A stretch of DNA of 64,000 nucleotides from Flavobacterium sp. YO12 (GTDB taxonomy: Bacteria; Bacteroidota; Bacteroidia; Flavobacteriales; Flavobacteriaceae). The position numbers and the translations under genes are program-made. Shown piece by piece: positions 7,443 through 18,300 of this stretch. Under the pieces are notes generated by a model, which saw nothing but the letters and a program-made list of their open reading frames with translations, ran no database searches and was not told the origin of the DNA. The DNA is taken from positions 1-64,000 of the forward strand of contig NZ_NRQU01000016.1 in assembly GCF_004119495.1 (NCBI RefSeq), written 5' to 3'. How positions within the stretch are numbered: the stretch's first letter is position 1; every line of letters starts with the position of its first letter.

Positions 7443-8717
7443 TTGGAAATACTAATAATATTTTTTCTAATACTATTAAACGGAGTTTTCTCGATGTCAG
7501 AAATTGCATTGATTTCGGCTAGAAAAAACAGACTGGAAACGGCAGCGAAAAAAGGGAACAATAGTGCCAAAATTGCGTTGGATCTGGCTAATTCTCCAAA
7601 TAAGTTTTTATCAACTGTACAAATCGGAATTACCTTAATTGGAATTTTGACGGGTATTTACAGCGGTGATAAAATCACAATGGATGTAGAAGTTTTTGTA
7701 AGCGGATTTGAAGTTTTAAAACCTTATGCACATTCAATAGCAGTTGGAATTGTAGTTGTTGTTTTGACTTTTTTCTCTCTTGTTTTGGGTGAGTTATTGC
7801 CAAAACGTATTGGATTGAATTATCCAGAGGCGATTGCAAAAATGGTTGCGATGCCAATGAAAATAGTTTCTATTATCACGGCACCTTTTATTTGGCTCTT
7901 AACAACTTCTACTGATTTTTTACTGAATGTTTTACAGATAAAACCAACAGCTGACGGAAAAGTTACGGAAGAAGAAATTAAGGCAATTATAAAAGAAGGA
8001 ACTGAGGTTGGAGAAGTTCAGGAGATTGAACAAGATATTGTGGAGCGTGTTTTTCATATTGGAGACAGAAAAGTAAGTTCTTTGATGACACACCGAAAAT
8101 CTGTTGATATGCTACCTTTGAATGCTGATAAAATCAAAGTAAAAGAGTTGGTCGTTCAGGATTTACATGCCGTTTATCCAGTATATAATGAGAATTATGA
8201 TGATATTGCTGGAGTTGTTACTTTAAAAAATATTTTTGCTAATATTGAAAAGGATAATTTCGATTTGCGAGCTATAATGACAGATGCACCATATTTAATG
8301 GAGCAAACTACTGCTTACAAAGCATTAGAAAATTTTAAAAAGACGGGAGTTCACTATGCTTTAGTTTCAGATGAATACGGAGTTTTTCAAGGATTGATTA
8401 CTTTAAATGATATTTTGGAAGCTTTAGTTGGTGATGCATCAGAGTTTTATAAAGATGAGTTTCAGCTTATAGAGAGAGAAGATGGTTCATGGCTGGTTGA
8501 CGGACATTATTCATTGCATGATTTTTTAACTTATTTTGAATTGGATGAGTTAACAAATGATTACGAAGTAAATACGGTAAGCGGGATGATTATGACGGAA
8601 CTCTCTCATATTCCAAAAGAAGGAGAAAAACTAATTTGGCAGAAATTTGTCTTAGAAGTTATCGACATGGATGGAGTAAAGATTGATAAAGTGCTTGTAA
8701 AAACGCTTAAAGAGTAA
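7443..8717 (+). CDS. hemolysin C / CorC-family protein (CNNM, CBS pair, CorC_HlyC)
   Basis: 424 residues. Start is TTG at 7443: the encoded MEILIIFFLILLNGVFSMSE is a plausible first membrane segment, while the next Met would truncate it. About residues 1-190 form the DUF21/CNNM membrane domain with several hydrophobic segments. About 200-330 form a CBS-domain pair (MTHRKSVDML ... GVVTLKNI ... YGVFQGLITLNDILEALVGD). The last 85 residues are a CorC_HlyC domain (DGSWLVDGHYSLHDF). Family members are linked to Mg2+/Co2+ export; the hemolysin name is historical. A single gene between repeat-rich spacers. Confidence 0.88.
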   Translation: MEILIIFFLILLNGVFSMSEIALISARKNRLETAAKKGNNSAKIALDLANSPNKFLSTVQIGITLIGILTGIYSGDKITMDVEVFVSGFEVLKPYAHSIAVGIVVVVLTFFSLVLGELLPKRIGLNYPEAIAKMVAMPMKIVSIITAPFIWLLTTSTDFLLNVLQIKPTADGKVTEEEIKAIIKEGTEVGEVQEIEQDIVERVFHIGDRKVSSLMTHRKSVDMLPLNADKIKVKELVVQDLHAVYPVYNENYDDIAGVVTLKNIFANIEKDNFDLRAIMTDAPYLMEQTTAYKALENFKKTGVHYALVSDEYGVFQGLITLNDILEALVGDASEFYKDEFQLIEREDGSWLVDGHYSLHDFLTYFELDELTNDYEVNTVSGMIMTELSHIPKEGEKLIWQKFVLEVIDMDGVKIDKVLVKTLKE

Positions 8718-8725
8718 GGGAAATT

Positions 8726-8785
8726 GTTTCAAGTTTAAAGTTTGAAGTTGTGTAACGCATAACTTGAAACCTGAAAGTCTGAAAC
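8726..8785. repeat. inverted and dispersed word repeat (GTTTCAAGTT family)
   Basis: GTTTCAAGTT (8726-8735) and AACTTGAAAC (8761-8770) are perfect inverted copies, followed by CCTGAAAGTCTGAAAC. Similar words recur at 3911-3924 and 56608-56650, so this is a dispersed family in the genome. Confidence 0.65.
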
Positions 8786-8886
8786 ACAAAAAAAAATAGC
8801 TTTCAGTGGCAATGTACGGCTGTAATTTGTACTGAAAAGCGAGACTAAGTATTTAAAATAATAGAGTTTAGAAATAGAGTTTAGTG

Positions 8887-8921
8887 AAATCTAAAATCTA
8901 AAATCTAAAATCTGAAATTCA
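8887..8921 (+). repeat. 7-base tandem repeat upstream of obg
   Basis: The unit AAATCTA is present three times in tandem (8887-8907), then AAATCTG and AAATTCA. It ends five bases before the obg ATG, so it forms most of the obg leader and places an A-rich tract next to the start codon. Copy number could vary by slippage. Confidence 0.75.
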
Positions 8922-8926
8922 AAAAA

Positions 8927-9928
8927 ATGACAGAAGGGAATTTTGTAGATTACGTTAAGATTTATGTTTCTTCCGGAAAGGGAGGAAAGGGATCTACGCA
9001 TTTACATAGAGAGAAATTTATTGAAAAAGGAGGTCCTGACGGTGGTGATGGAGGCCGTGGCGGACACGTATATTTAGTTGGGAATAAAGGTCTTTGGACA
9101 CTTTTTCATTTAAAGTTTGCGCGTCATATTAAAGCTGGACACGGTGGAGACGGTGGAGGAGATCGCAGTACAGGAGCAGATGGTGAAGATAAATTTATCG
9201 AGGTGCCGTTAGGGACTGTTGTAAAAGACAAAGAAACTGGAGAAACTCTTTTTGAAGTTACTGAACACGGAGAAAAAAGAATTCTTTCTAAAGGAGGAAA
9301 AGGAGGTTTAGGAAACTGGCATTTTAGAAGTTCTACTAATCAAACGCCAAGATATGCTCAACCGGGTTTACCAGGTGTTGAGATGGATGTTATTCTAGAA
9401 CTTAAAGTTTTGGCTGATGTTGGTTTAGTTGGTTTTCCTAATGCTGGAAAATCAACATTGTTGTCTGTTTTGACTTCGGCTAAACCAAAAATTGCCGATT
9501 ACCCTTTTACAACTTTAAAACCGAATTTAGGAATTGTGGCTTACAGAGATTTTCAATCTTTTGTAATTGCTGATATTCCTGGAATTATTGAAGGTGCGGC
9601 AGAAGGTAAAGGTCTTGGACATTATTTCCTGCGTCACATTGAGCGTAATTCGACATTGTTGTTTTTAGTTCCAGTTGATACGCCAGACATTAAAGCGGAA
9701 TATGATATTTTGGTAAATGAATTAACAAAATACAATCCTGAAATGTTAGATAAAGAACGTCTTTTAGTAATTTCAAAATGTGATATGCTGGATGATGAGC
9801 TTAAAGCAGAATTAAAAGCAGAATTGGACGTGTCTTTTAAAGATGTTCCATATATGTTTATTTCATCTGTTGCGCAACAAGGTTTAACTGATTTGAAGGA
9901 TAAACTTTGGAAAATGCTTAATGAGTAA
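8927..9928 (+). CDS. obg: GTPase Obg (ribosome assembly / stress GTPase)
   Basis: 333 residues: an Obg glycine-rich fold (about 1-160, with repeated GG motifs such as [15 protein letters not shown]) and a GTPase domain. G1 GFPNAGKST is at about residues 168-176, G2/switch I is YPFTT, G3 is [16 protein letters not shown], and G4 is the variant SKCD. The extra C-terminal OCT domain of some Gram-positive Obg proteins is absent, as usual for this group. Obg binds the 50S subunit and couples late assembly to guanine nucleotide level. The start follows an AAATCTA tandem repeat; a terminator follows the gene. Confidence 0.95.
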   Translation: MTEGNFVDYVKIYVSSGKGGKGSTHLHREKFIEKGGPDGGDGGRGGHVYLVGNKGLWTLFHLKFARHIKAGHGGDGGGDRSTGADGEDKFIEVPLGTVVKDKETGETLFEVTEHGEKRILSKGGKGGLGNWHFRSSTNQTPRYAQPGLPGVEMDVILELKVLADVGLVGFPNAGKSTLLSVLTSAKPKIADYPFTTLKPNLGIVAYRDFQSFVIADIPGIIEGAAEGKGLGHYFLRHIERNSTLLFLVPVDTPDIKAEYDILVNELTKYNPEMLDKERLLVISKCDMLDDELKAELKAELDVSFKDVPYMFISSVAQQGLTDLKDKLWKMLNE

Positions 9929-9950
9929 TTTATATTTTTAAATAAGTAAG

Positions 9951-9985
9951 AAAGGCGTTCTAGAAATAGAGCGCCTTTTTGTTTT
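9951..9985 (+). terminator. intrinsic terminator after obg
   Basis: AAAGGCG (9951-9957) pairs with CGCCTTT (9972-9978); an inner TCTA/TAGA stem closes a GAAA loop, with one wobble pair between. A T-rich tract follows. Confidence 0.85.
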
Positions 9986-10103
9986 TATAATGTTAAATTC
10001 GTAATAAATGAGTGCAAAATTGATATCATGTTTAATTTTGGTATTCTTTAAGATGAAATAATTGTCGAAATGAATTATATTCGCAGAACTTAAACAAAAT
10101 AAC

Positions 10104-12248
10104 ATGAAAAAAGTAGTTTTATTCTTGACCATGTGCCTAATGGCTTTTCCTGTAAGAGCTGATGAGGGAATGTGGTTTTTGATGTTTATCGAAAGATTGA
10201 ACCATAGAGATATGGAAAAAATGGGCTTGCAATTAACAGCCGAAGAAATTTACAGCATTAATCACCATAGTTTAAAAGATGCTATTGTACAATTTAATGG
10301 AGGTTGTACAGCTGAAATCGTTTCAAACAGCGGTTTGGTACTTACTAATCACCACTGTGGATATAGTGCGATTGCAGAACTTTCGACTGCAGAACAAAAT
10401 CATTTAAAAAATGGATTTTGGGCAAAGCAAAGAAGTGCTGAGTTGAAACCAAAATCATTGTATGTTCGTTTCTTTGTTCGTATGGATGATGTTTCAAAAA
10501 GGATTTTGTCAAAAGTAAATGATCAAATGACTGAAGCTGAAAGAAACAAAATCATTCAGCAAGAAATTGCTTTGATCGAAAAGGAAAATAATGAAGGCGG
10601 AAAATACACTGTTTCTGTTCGTCCTTTCTTTCAAGGAAATGAATATTACTATTTCGTTTATCAAGATTATACAGATGTTCGTTTAGTTGGAACGCCGCCA
10701 GAAAGTGTTGGTAAATTTGGTGGAGATACAGACAACTGGGAATGGCCTCGTCAAACAGGAGATTTCTCTATGTTTAGAGTATACGCTGATAAAAACGGAA
10801 ATCCTGCTGCATATTCTAAAGACAATGTGCCGTTACAGCCAAAACATTACTTACCTGTAAGTCTTAAAGGCGTAAAAGAGAATGATTTTGCTATGATTTT
10901 AGGTTATCCTGGGCGTACAAACCGTTGGATGCCGGCTGGCGGAATCGAGCAAAACATTAAGTATGCTTATCCTGCATGGGTTGAAGGTGCTAAAACGGGA
11001 ATGGATGTAATGAAAAAGTATATGGACAAAGATGCAACAGTTCGTTTGCAATACGCGTCTAAATATGCTTCTACTGCCAACTATTGGAAAAACCGTCAAG
11101 GTATGATTGATGCCTTAACAAAAGCGGGAACAGTAGCAACAAAAACAGAACAAGAAGATAAGTTCTATGAGTGGGCAACTAAACCTGCTAATAAAGAAAA
11201 GTATGAGAATGTAATTCCTACTATCAATGATTATTACAGAGAAACGAATTTAAAAGCGACTCATGATAATTATCTTACACAACTTTTGCGTACATCAAGT
11301 TATGCAACTGGACCAGCTAATTTAGGAAATGCTTTAATTGCATATTATAATGAAAATGATGCGAAAAAAGCAGAAATGCTTCCTAAGATAAACGCAATGA
11401 TTGATAATATCTATGGCGAATTTTATGCTCCATTAGAGAAAGATGTATTGACTGCTCAATTGAATTTATATTCTTCTAAAGCGGCTGAATATGGTTTAGC
11501 TCCACAAATAGCTAAAATGAAATCTGAAAATAACGGAGACTTTACTAATGATGTTGCTAAAGCGACTGAAATCAGTTATTTTACAACTAAAGAAAAAGTA
11601 TTAGCATTTATGGCTAATCCAAAACCATTAGCAATTGTACATGATCCTTTGTATATCATCTCTAATGATTTATTGACAAAATACCGTGCTAAAACTGACG
11701 ATCAAGCTAAGGCTGATGATGGTTTTGCAATTGCTTTCCGCAAATTAGTTGAAGGTTTAAGAGAATCAAAATTAAATGCGATTCAATATCCTGATGCAAA
11801 CTCTACTTTGAGATTGACTTACGGAAAAGTTCGTGCTTTACCTGCAGATCCTCGTAACGATGCTAAAATAAACAACTATACTACAATGGAAAGTATGGTG
11901 AAAAAGTATAAAGCAGGAGATCAAGAATTTGATTTACCAGCTCGTTTGTTAGAGTTAAACAAGAAAAAAGATTTTGGGCAATATGCTGATAAAGCAGGTT
12001 ATATGCCGGTAAACTTTTTGACTGACAATGATATTACAGGAGGTAACTCGGGTTCTCCAGTTATTAACGGAAAAGGAGAATTAATTGGAATTGCTTTTGA
12101 TGGTAACATTGAAGCTATGGCTGGAGATGTTATTTTTGATCCTAAATTGCAAAGAACTATCAATGTTGATATTCGTTATGTACTTTGGATTATCGATAAA
12201 TACGCTGGAGCTAAAAACATTATTGACGAATTGACGATTGTGAAATAA
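10104..12248 (+). CDS. S46-family dipeptidyl peptidase (DPP7-like)
   Basis: 714 residues with a signal peptide (MKKVVLFLTMCLMAFPVRA), so exported. S46 enzymes are periplasmic serine exopeptidases that release dipeptides from oligopeptides in asaccharolytic or proteolytic Bacteroidota. The catalytic His lies in LTNHHCGY (about residue 84), the Asp near TDNWEWPRQTGDF, and the nucleophile in GGNSGSP (Ser649). The residue 18 positions after that Ser is Gly (FDGN), the state associated with DPP7-type hydrophobic or broad specificity; DPP11 has Arg there. It is a single gene with a terminator downstream. The specificity call is inference from that position. Confidence 0.92.
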   Translation: MKKVVLFLTMCLMAFPVRADEGMWFLMFIERLNHRDMEKMGLQLTAEEIYSINHHSLKDAIVQFNGGCTAEIVSNSGLVLTNHHCGYSAIAELSTAEQNHLKNGFWAKQRSAELKPKSLYVRFFVRMDDVSKRILSKVNDQMTEAERNKIIQQEIALIEKENNEGGKYTVSVRPFFQGNEYYYFVYQDYTDVRLVGTPPESVGKFGGDTDNWEWPRQTGDFSMFRVYADKNGNPAAYSKDNVPLQPKHYLPVSLKGVKENDFAMILGYPGRTNRWMPAGGIEQNIKYAYPAWVEGAKTGMDVMKKYMDKDATVRLQYASKYASTANYWKNRQGMIDALTKAGTVATKTEQEDKFYEWATKPANKEKYENVIPTINDYYRETNLKATHDNYLTQLLRTSSYATGPANLGNALIAYYNENDAKKAEMLPKINAMIDNIYGEFYAPLEKDVLTAQLNLYSSKAAEYGLAPQIAKMKSENNGDFTNDVAKATEISYFTTKEKVLAFMANPKPLAIVHDPLYIISNDLLTKYRAKTDDQAKADDGFAIAFRKLVEGLRESKLNAIQYPDANSTLRLTYGKVRALPADPRNDAKINNYTTMESMVKKYKAGDQEFDLPARLLELNKKKDFGQYADKAGYMPVNFLTDNDITGGNSGSPVINGKGELIGIAFDGNIEAMAGDVIFDPKLQRTINVDIRYVLWIIDKYAGAKNIIDELTIVK

Positions 12249-12269
12249 TCTCAATTTATTCATAAAAGT

Positions 12270-12304
12270 AAACCCGATAGATTTTAATCTGTCGGTTTTT
12301 TTTA
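12270..12304 (+). terminator. intrinsic terminator after the S46 peptidase gene
   Basis: An imperfect stem of AAACCCGATAGATT with AATCTGTCGGTTT (one bulge and a wobble) is followed by eight T residues. It lies between convergent genes. Confidence 0.8.
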
Positions 12305-12324
12305 TGCCTATTTTTTTAGAACTT

Positions 12325-15300
12325 CTACTGAACTTTCACTCGAATTCCTTTGGTATGACTTGCAAACTCTGGAGCATACATACTTTGAATTGTTGTAATT
12401 CCGTTGGAGAATTCGCCGCTATTATTTACCCGAATATCATATTCTATAACATAAGTTCCTTTATCAATTCTATCAAAGAAAAAATGTGTTGCAGCATCTT
12501 TTGTGCTTGTGTAATATCCTAAACGATCTTTGTATTGATATTTAGAAAGTACATTTATAGGTTCAAAGCAAGAAGCGCGCATGTCTTTTAAATGAATATA
12601 TTCTGTGTCTTCTTTCGAAATAATGATTAATCGAACGGTAACTAAGTCGCCAACTTTTAAAGCATTTTTTGAAGTGATTTTTTCTAATTGATCTCCTTTT
12701 AATGTGTTTTTCTTTAAATACAATTCTTTCGAAACTGATAGAGCAGATCCTGAATTATTTTTAATTTTATCCAAATCTTCAAAGTACTGCCAATAAACGC
12801 CTCCAAATCCAGGAACTTTAGATTTGTTTTGAATGTTTATTGATGCCATTTCTTTTTTAACTTCTTTGGCTTTCCAGTTTAATTTGATATAACCCGTTTC
12901 GGCTTCTTTTTCATTTTCTGCCAGTTTTTTAGTTACGATTTTTTCGTCTCCTAATTTTATAATCGTATTGTCTTTTATAGAAAGCCAGTCCGTACCTTGT
13001 GTTAATAAAGCATAAACAGCTTCAGTTGTCGATTTAGTTGTTGGCCAGTTTTTGGTTTGTTTATTTTTTAACAGCCATACTTTCATTGCGTCGATAGATT
13101 TTTTGTCGTTATTCACTTCGGAGAAAGCCTCAATTAATAACGCCTGCGTTTCTATTGGAGATTGGTACCAATACCAGCCTGATTTGTTAGCAATCCAATA
13201 CATTCCCGAATCTTCATTGCTAGATGCCGTTTCTTTTAGACTTTCTATGATTTTCTTAGCCGTTTCTTTTTCGTCAAAGCGATTCAAAGTTAATGCAGCT
13301 AATCCTTTCTCGTAAATAGAATAATTTAGCCAATTATTTTTAGCAGTTTCCAGATAAAGTTTGACTGCCTTTTTTAAAGTATCTGAAAGAGGATGTTTTT
13401 CTAAATAAAAACTTCTTGTATACAAATAATGAAGATTAGAATAGGGACTGCCCCAAATTATTTTCTCCGAAAGTTTTAAATCTTTGGTTCTGTTTTTATA
13501 ATCTTCTATAAATTTAGTATCTAGAAAAGGAATTCCTGTTTTTGCAATTTGGTCCTTTTTATTATTGCTATCAGTGGTTTTAGTCAATTTTGATAAATGA
13601 CCCAAGCCAGCCAGGATATGTCTGGTAATATATTCGCTTTCTTCGCTTCCGTCAAACCATGAGAATCCTCCCGAAGCTTTTTGTTTTTGTTTTAATTTTT
13701 CGAAGACAGCTTCTTGCGAAGTTTTCATTTTTTCTAGATCAAATAAAAGAGCCAGATTTTTTTTCTTTTGATCTTCGGTTTGAGCATCATTCAGCCAAGG
13801 TGTTTCGGCAAGAAGTATTGATTTTAGTTCTTCGTTTTCTTCTAGTTTAGAGATTGGTGCTCCGTTTTTTTTCCAATTTTCAAAAACAGCTGCAACCTTC
13901 GGATTGTTTGAAATAATTTCTGAAGCTAAAGCATTGGCATAAAAACGCGCAAAAGTCTGTTCAGAACATTCGTGTTCATACTCCATTAAATACGGTAATG
14001 ATTGAATGGCAATCCAAGTTGGGTTAGAAGTATATTCTAATGTAAGTTGATGATTTTTTAGAGTTGAAGAAGTATTGTTTTTTAAGTTCTCGAACGTGTA
14101 TTGTTTTGTGGAATTTTCACGTACCCAAATAGGAATGCTTTCTGTAACAAGCATATTGTTTGTTAGAACTGGAATAATGTTTTCTTCTCCATCAGAAAAA
14201 TGACCTGATTTTGCTACTATTTTATATTGAATACCTTGCAGATTTTTAGGAATAGAAATTTTCCAAGTTACTGTTGTGTTTCCAAAAGCGCCGGCAGTGA
14301 AGTTTTTGATGTTTTTTGCATTGCTCATCTTAACATCAATTGGTGTCATGGTAACGGCATCAAAAAATTGTAAACTGGCAATTCCTGTTTTTGCTTCGGC
14401 AGTAACATTCGAAATTTTGGCGCTGATTACAATAGTATCATTTTCTCTAAAAAAGCGAGGGAAATTTGGCAGAATCATCAGCTCTTTTTGCGTAATTACA
14501 TTTTTCTCCAAATAAGCAGAAACTGCTTCTTTATTATGAGCCAATAAACGAAGTTTCCAAGCTGTTAAAGCTTCGGGTGAAGTAAAATTGAAGCTTACTT
14601 TTCCTTTAGAATCTGTTTTTAGATTTGGCAGAAAGAATGCGGTTTCAGATAGGTTTTTTCTAGCTTTTACTTGATTTAAAGCTTGAATAGCTTTCTTGGT
14701 AGTTATAAGTATTACCCCGTTTGCACCTTTGGCACCGTATTGTGCTCTGACATCTTTATCTTTTACAATTTCAATTTCAACAATATCATTTGAATCTAGA
14801 TTTTGAACTTCATTTTGTGTTACCGTTTCTCCATCAAGAATGTATAGAGGCGCTGGTGCATTTCCAAATGCATAGTTTTTAATTTTGTTATCTTTTGTTT
14901 TTCCAAGTTCTAAAGCGATATCAATTCCTGCAGAATTGTAAACGCTGTTATCTTCTTCTACAAGAGTCTCATTAGGTAATGTTTTTTTTGATCGCAATGC
15001 GCCATATCCAATTTCTACAATTTCATTTAAATGATTTGTATCTTCAATAAGTTTGATGTTTATGTTTTTTTTATCTTCAAGAAAGATCGATTGCTGTTTG
15101 AAACCAAGGCTGCTAAAGATTAGTTCTTCATTTGATCCAGTTTCTATTTCATAATAACCATCATTATCTGAGATTTGAATTCGCTGTGTTCCTTTTACTT
15201 GAACCGATGCTTTTGGGATTGGTGAATTTTCAGCGTCAGTAATTATTCCAAAAACCAGTTTAGTATTAGATGGTTTCTTTACTTTTTTATTTAATTCTTT

Positions 15301-18300
15301 TTGATATTCTCTTTGCTGGTAAGCTGTAAACGAGTCATTAAAGTTAAAACCAAACCACATTAATTTGGGGTTGCTTTCGTTGTTCAATTCAATTTTAGTC
15401 TCAATTGGATTTAAATTTTGTAAAATATTTGATGTGATACCAGAAGCGATGTCACTTTTAAAAGTACCGCTGCTGTAGTTTAAGTGGTAAAATTGTAAAA
15501 GCGTCCATTTCTGTTCGCTAAATTGATCTAAGGAACTGTCGTACATCGAAGCTAAAATTTCAGCTTCATTTGAGGTGTTAAGAGCGCTTAATTTAAATGA
15601 CCAATTTTCATTTTTTCCTGGATCTATTTTACTTCTAAATGTTTCAATATCTAACTCTAATTTTTTTTCCTCAGCTTTTAGGGGAATATCTATTTGACCG
15701 CTGTGTAATTGATTCTCATAAACACTTTCGAAACTTATGTTCATTGCATTTTCAAAATGATTTTTTATGGGAACTTTAATGGTGTATTGATTGTTCTGTA
15801 AATTGATATTATCTTCATAATAAGAGATATTATGATAACTGCCGTAGATATTAATAAAGAGATTTGGTATTGCCGAGGTTAGTTTTACAATTGCGAAACC
15901 ATCCTTTTTGGCATCTGTATTGATTTGCTGCGCAGTAATCAGTATCGAAGAATTAAGTTTGTCTTTACTTTGAAAAAGTGAGAATTTGGACTTGCATTCG
16001 ATTTTGTTTTTTAGAGTATCGAAGGCTTCTAGTACAACAACATAATCTCCGGATTTATATTCGGACATAAAGTCTAAAGGGATTTCCTTGTCCTTTTCTG
16101 TATTGAATTCCCTGCTGTAAACTAAAGTTCCAAGTTCGTCTGTTTTTATATTTTCTTTTTTTTCAAACGGAAATAATTTTTCAAATTCCTCTTTTGAGAT
16201 CGTTTCTATTTCTGGTTGTTGAAATATTCTTTCTTTGAATTTATTTGAAAATGGGGTGGTTAAATATATTTTAAGATGTCCTTTGGCAGGAATAAACTCG
16301 CCATTTAAATTGGTACTTGTTATCTTAATTTTGTTCTCATTTTTAGTTACTATATAGTAAGGTACAGAAGCGTTTAAGACAAGTTCATGATAACCTACTT
16401 TTATCGTTGTTTTAGCCGTTTGAGTTTCGCCATTAATATCGGTTACAGTAGCTTTAATGATGTACTCTAAAATTGGTAAATCTTCTTTAGAAAGAGCTTC
16501 AATAGTTTTGGCAATAAAATTAATTTCAAATTTTCCTGACGAATCTGTTTGTGTTTTTCCTTCAGAAATGGGTTCAATTCTTCCATTTCTATGATAATAT
16601 CTGCCATGGTTAAGAACGTAAGACTTTGCGCTGATTTGGTATTCAACTTTTGCATTAGAAATAGAACTACCTGCAAATGCTTTTGCTAAGCCTGTTAGTT
16701 TGACTTCTTTTTCAATTTGAAAAGTTTCTTTTATAGGATTAAATTTAATTTCGAATTTAGGTCGTTTATATTCTTCAACCTTAAAATCAGTTTGCGAATA
16801 TTCAAAATCGGCATTGTTCCAAAATGCATGTTCTTGTTTTTTTACATCATATTCAAAACCGTATTGATAGTCTTTAGGAGAAGCAATTTTTAGGGTGAAA
16901 TTACCAGTTCTTCCATTTTTTGGTAAAAGAAATTCACCCGAAAAAGAACCAAATTCATTGCTGGTAACTTCAAATTCTTTAAGTTTTTTGTAGTTAGGAT
17001 CAATAATTACAATTTTAAAAAACGTGTTTTTTACAACAGAAGTTATGTTTTTGTCTTTTTGAAAAGCAATCCCTTTAAAATAAATCGTTTGTCCGGGTCT
17101 ATAGATAGCTCTGTCTAAATATAGTTTTACATTTCCTTTGGGCTTTTCCTCTAGATTATTATTTGAACCATAGAGATCGTTTAACGATCTTTTTTCAATT
17201 GAAAGCGTATCGTTTGAGGTTGCAAATTGTATATAATCATCGTTATAATAATTTTGTGCCGTTTTGTCTGCAAATGCTAAACCATTTTTGTCGGTTTTAA
17301 TAGTTTGGGTTGGTAGTTTTATCGTTACATTTTCTAGAGGCATTCCTGTTTTTCTATCGAGAGTTTGTAACAAGTCCTTAGAAGCTCCTTTCTTGGCTGC
17401 AACTGTAATATTGGTGATGTTTATAAAATCGGCAGAGAAAGCTTTTTGTGTTTTTGTGTCAGAATCACTTTCGATAAATGCGACATAAGAGCCTTTTTCT
17501 AATGGTGGTAAAAGTACTTCTGTTGAATACTGAAAATAATCTTTTTTCTCAGGAAGAATATAATCTTGCGTAACAACTGGTTTTTTATTTTCGAGTATTT
17601 TATGCGAACGAATATCTACGTTATAAGGGAAACTTTTTAATTCTGATAATTGATTTTGATTGATTTTGTAAAAGGATATTTTTACTTTATTGATATTGTT
17701 GTAATAAATAAGCGTTCTTGTGTTTTCGCCTATGTAGCTGTTTTTTTGAAGTTGAACTAATAAATACTTAGCTTGTATTTCTGCTTTTTGTTGCAAGGCA
17801 AGTTTGTATGTATTCGAATGAATATTTGATGATAAAATACTGTCAAGTAAAGCGACAGCCTTAATTTTATAATCTGGGTGGCTTTTTTTAGAAGCAAACT
17901 GCGCATAAAACAAGGCTTTTTCTAATTGGATTTTTTCAATTAAGTTTTGATTGTCAGTGTTTTTTTGAAAATTATTTAAAAAAGAGAGATAATTATTGTC
18001 GTAAGCAATCATGTGTTTTTTACAAAACTGTATTCTATTCCACTGATTTTCTAGTGTTGAACTTGCTTTTTCTAGTTTTTGATATAGTGCTAATACATTT
18101 TTCAGTTTTGTATTTTTTATAAAATCTAAATTTAGATTTACAAAATCGCTTGTACTGCCTAATAATTCTTTTTTATAGGTATAATATTCGCTCTTTGAAA
18201 TTTCCCATTCATAAATTTTAGCTGAAAAATAATTTATATTTTCAGTTAAAGCATAGACATATAATGTTTGATTTTTAAAATCACTTATAGTCGAATAATC

